A stretch of DNA of 7,676 bases, from NCBI GenBank assembly GCA_028718405.1, contig JAQULV010000048.1, positions 1 through 7,676 of the forward strand, in the 5' to 3' direction. Below are positions 6,239 through 7,676 of the stretch, one piece after another (positions within the stretch are counted from its first letter, which is position 1; each line of letters begins with the position of its first letter). A program made the position numbers and the translations under genes. The DNA is from Smithellaceae bacterium. Lineage in GTDB: Bacteria; Desulfobacterota; Syntrophia; Syntrophales; JAQULV01. Below the pieces are notes generated by a model. That model had not been told where the DNA came from and searched no databases. It saw only the letters and a list, made by a program, of their open reading frames with translations.

Positions 6239-7069
6239 TCAGCGGAGGCGCGGATCCAGCGAGTCCCTGATCCCCTCGCCCAGAAGGTTGTAGCCCAGAA
6301 CGGTGATGAGGATGGCAAGGCCTGGATAGAGGGAAAGCCACCATGCTATATCGATGTTGTCCTTGCCGGCCGTGAGGATGTTCCCCCAACTGGGAGTGGG
6401 CGGCTGGACGCCGATGCCCAGAAAGCTCAGGGCTGACTCGGTAAGGATCGCCCCCGCTACACCCAGCGTCGCCGAGACGAGCACTGAGGCCATGGCGTTG
6501 GGGAGGATATGGATGAAGATGATCCTGAAATCGCTCGCCCCTAAAGACCTAGCGGCCAAAACGAAATCCCTCTCCTTTAGCGAGATGAAATCGGCCCGCA
6601 CGAGGCGTGTGATTCCCATCCAGCCCGTAATGCCGATGATGAACATGATGTTCCAGATGGAAGGCTCCAAAAAGGCGATGACCGCCAGAATCAGGAAGAA
6701 CGTGGGGAAGCACAGCATGATGTCAACAAAACGCATGATCATGGCATCGACCCACCTGCCGTAATAACCGGCCAGGGCACCCAAGATCGTCCCGATGATA
6801 ATGGCGATACCGGTGGCGATGAATCCCACTTTCAGCGATATCCTTGTCCCCCAGATCATCCGGCTTAAGACGTCGCGCCCCAACTGATCGGTGCCCAGCA
6901 GGTGATTCCCCGAAGGGGCCATAAGGACGGTTTCGAGATTGATCTCGTTAGGATCGTAGGGCGAGATAAAGGGCGCCAGAAGCGACACGATGAACAGTAT
7001 CGCTACCAAGGCCAGGCCCGCCATCGCAATCTTGTTCTTCTTGAACCTCTTCCAGAAATCGCCGCCCAT
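6239..7069 (-). CDS. ABC transporter permease, OppC/DppC type
   Basis: A 276-residue inner-membrane permease of the oligopeptide/dipeptide/nickel ABC importer family, expected to pair with the upstream permease to form the translocation path. An N-terminal segment with K/R-rich start (KRFKKNK) leads into TM1 (about 15-36). The loop contains LLGTDQLGRDVLSR (57-70), a hallmark of OppC/DppC subunits. Further membrane segments lie at about 80-104, 112-134, 137-157, 197-217 and 245-265. The EAA loop that contacts the ATPase is FVLAARSLGASDFR (169-182) continuing to HILPNA (187-192). ESALSFLGIG (211-220) and the end LDPRLR are also typical. Length matches the family (about 270-300). ATG 7069 shares its A with the preceding gene's TGA (TGATG), with AAGGG upstream, so translational coupling is likely; a GTG at 7072 is the alternative start. 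Substrate (peptide, nickel or other) cannot be read from permease sequence alone. Confidence 0.93.
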   Translation of the reverse strand: MGGDFWKRFKKNKIAMAGLALVAILFIVSLLAPFISPYDPNEINLETVLMAPSGNHLLGTDQLGRDVLSRMIWGTRISLKVGFIATGIAIIIGTILGALAGYYGRWVDAMIMRFVDIMLCFPTFFLILAVIAFLEPSIWNIMFIIGITGWMGITRLVRADFISLKERDFVLAARSLGASDFRIIFIHILPNAMASVLVSATLGVAGAILTESALSFLGIGVQPPTPSWGNILTAGKDNIDIAWWLSLYPGLAILITVLGYNLLGEGIRDSLDPRLR

Positions 7070-7676
7070 CACGACACCCTTATTCTCGGATCGGCCAGGG
7101 CGTAGGATACGTCAGCCAGGAGATTCCCCAGGAGCGTGAGGATCGCGCCGATAAAAAGAATCCCCATCACCACCGGATAGTCCCGGGACATCACGGAGAG
7201 GTAGAAAAGCTGTCCCATACCGGGGATAGCGAAGATCGTTTCAAAGATTACGCTACCGCCGATCAGCCCCGGTACCGAAAGACCCAGGATGGTGATCACG
7301 GGGAGCAGGGCGTTGCGCAGAGCGTGGTTGTAGATGACGACCCGTTCGCTCAGCCCTTTAGCGCGGGCCGTCATGATGTAGTCCTGCCTGATTACCTCGA
7401 GCATATTAGCCCTCATGTAACGCGACAGCCCCGCCAAACCACCAAAGGCCGAGAGCATCACCGGCATGATCAGGTGCTTGATGAGATCCCAAAGGGCAGC
7501 GCCCGCAGGCAGGTATTCGTAGTTGAGAGATCTCAGTCCCGAGATGGGAAGCCAGCCGATCTGGATGCCAAAAAAGATCATCATGAGCAGCGCCAACCAG
7601 AACGTCGGGATGGCAAAGCCGATAAAGACAAAGACGCTCATGGCGCGATCAAAGATTGAGTCGTGATGCACCGCCG
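7069..7676 (-). CDS. ABC transporter permease, OppB/DppB type (N-terminus cut by window edge)
   Basis: About the last 201 residues of a permease that normally has just over 300 are present; the reading frame stays open to the right edge, so the GTG at 7671 is internal and not a start. Visible hallmarks are [12 protein letters not shown] (a membrane helix), the periplasmic GWLPISG motif, the EAA loop [13 protein letters not shown] then [12 protein letters not shown], the segment [19 protein letters not shown], and the terminal [11 protein letters not shown]. These are characteristic of the B subunit of the Opp/Dpp importers. Missing are TM1 and the first periplasmic region. It precedes the C subunit with a one-base overlap, the usual B-C order. 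Substrate-binding protein and ATPase genes are not in the window; if present they would lie upstream, beyond the right edge. Confidence 0.93.
   Translation of the reverse strand, partial: AVHHDSIFDRAMSVFVFIGFAIPTFWLALLMMIFFGIQIGWLPISGLRSLNYEYLPAGAALWDLIKHLIMPVMLSAFGGLAGLSRYMRANMLEVIRQDYIMTARAKGLSERVVIYNHALRNALLPVITILGLSVPGLIGGSVIFETIFAIPGMGQLFYLSVMSRDYPVVMGILFIGAILTLLGNLLADVSYALADPRIRVS

Noticed and set aside
7669..7671. GTG as the start of the permease B gene
   Set aside because: The protein would lack the first membrane helix and periplasmic region, and the frame is open to the window edge, so the gene is simply cut off.
1..7676. CRISPR array, tRNA, rRNA or intact insertion sequence
   Set aside because: No regularly spaced repeats, cloverleaf, rRNA-like text or transposase with terminal repeats was seen on reading the window.

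Overview
The window looks like ordinary chromosome from a GC-rich bacterium. Spacing between genes is tight and each start has a Shine-Dalgarno site. A very large soluble multi-PAS histidine kinase, a saccharopine-dehydrogenase-like protein and an Opp/Dpp permease pair would fit a Desulfobacterota-type (deltaproteobacterial) anaerobe. That assignment is a guess from gene content, because no rRNA or marker gene is present.

Left part, plus strand (1-2628): the C-terminal end of a saccharopine dehydrogenase-like enzyme (1-238) is followed by a strong hairpin without a U-tract (252-279). Next come an FGGY-family carbohydrate kinase (360-1949) and, 19 nt after it, a HAD-IB phosphatase (1969-2628). 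The kinase and phosphatase appear to form one transcription unit; their substrate cannot be read from the sequence.

Middle (2629-2962): about 330 nt without a credible gene, lying between convergent genes. The plus strand can form a series of consecutive hairpins and contains a GTGCG start-like motif. It resembles the 5' RNA part (domain I) of a bacterial group II intron, with no reverse transcriptase and no domain V. This is a tentative remnant call.

Right part, minus strand (7676 down to 2963): an Opp/Dpp-type ABC permease B subunit (cut by the window edge) overlaps the permease C subunit by one base (TGATG). After a 93-nt AT-rich gap comes a 1060-residue REC-PAS(x5)-HisKA-HATPase kinase reading the same way. 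No ABC ATPase or substrate-binding protein gene lies in the window. The kinase has intact REC, H-box, G1 and G2 motifs, but a lysine replaces the normally near-invariant Mg-binding asparagine of the N-box.

No wholly new system is evident. The items most worth checking are the N-box substitution, the structured intergenic segment, and the kinase/phosphatase pair of unknown substrate.
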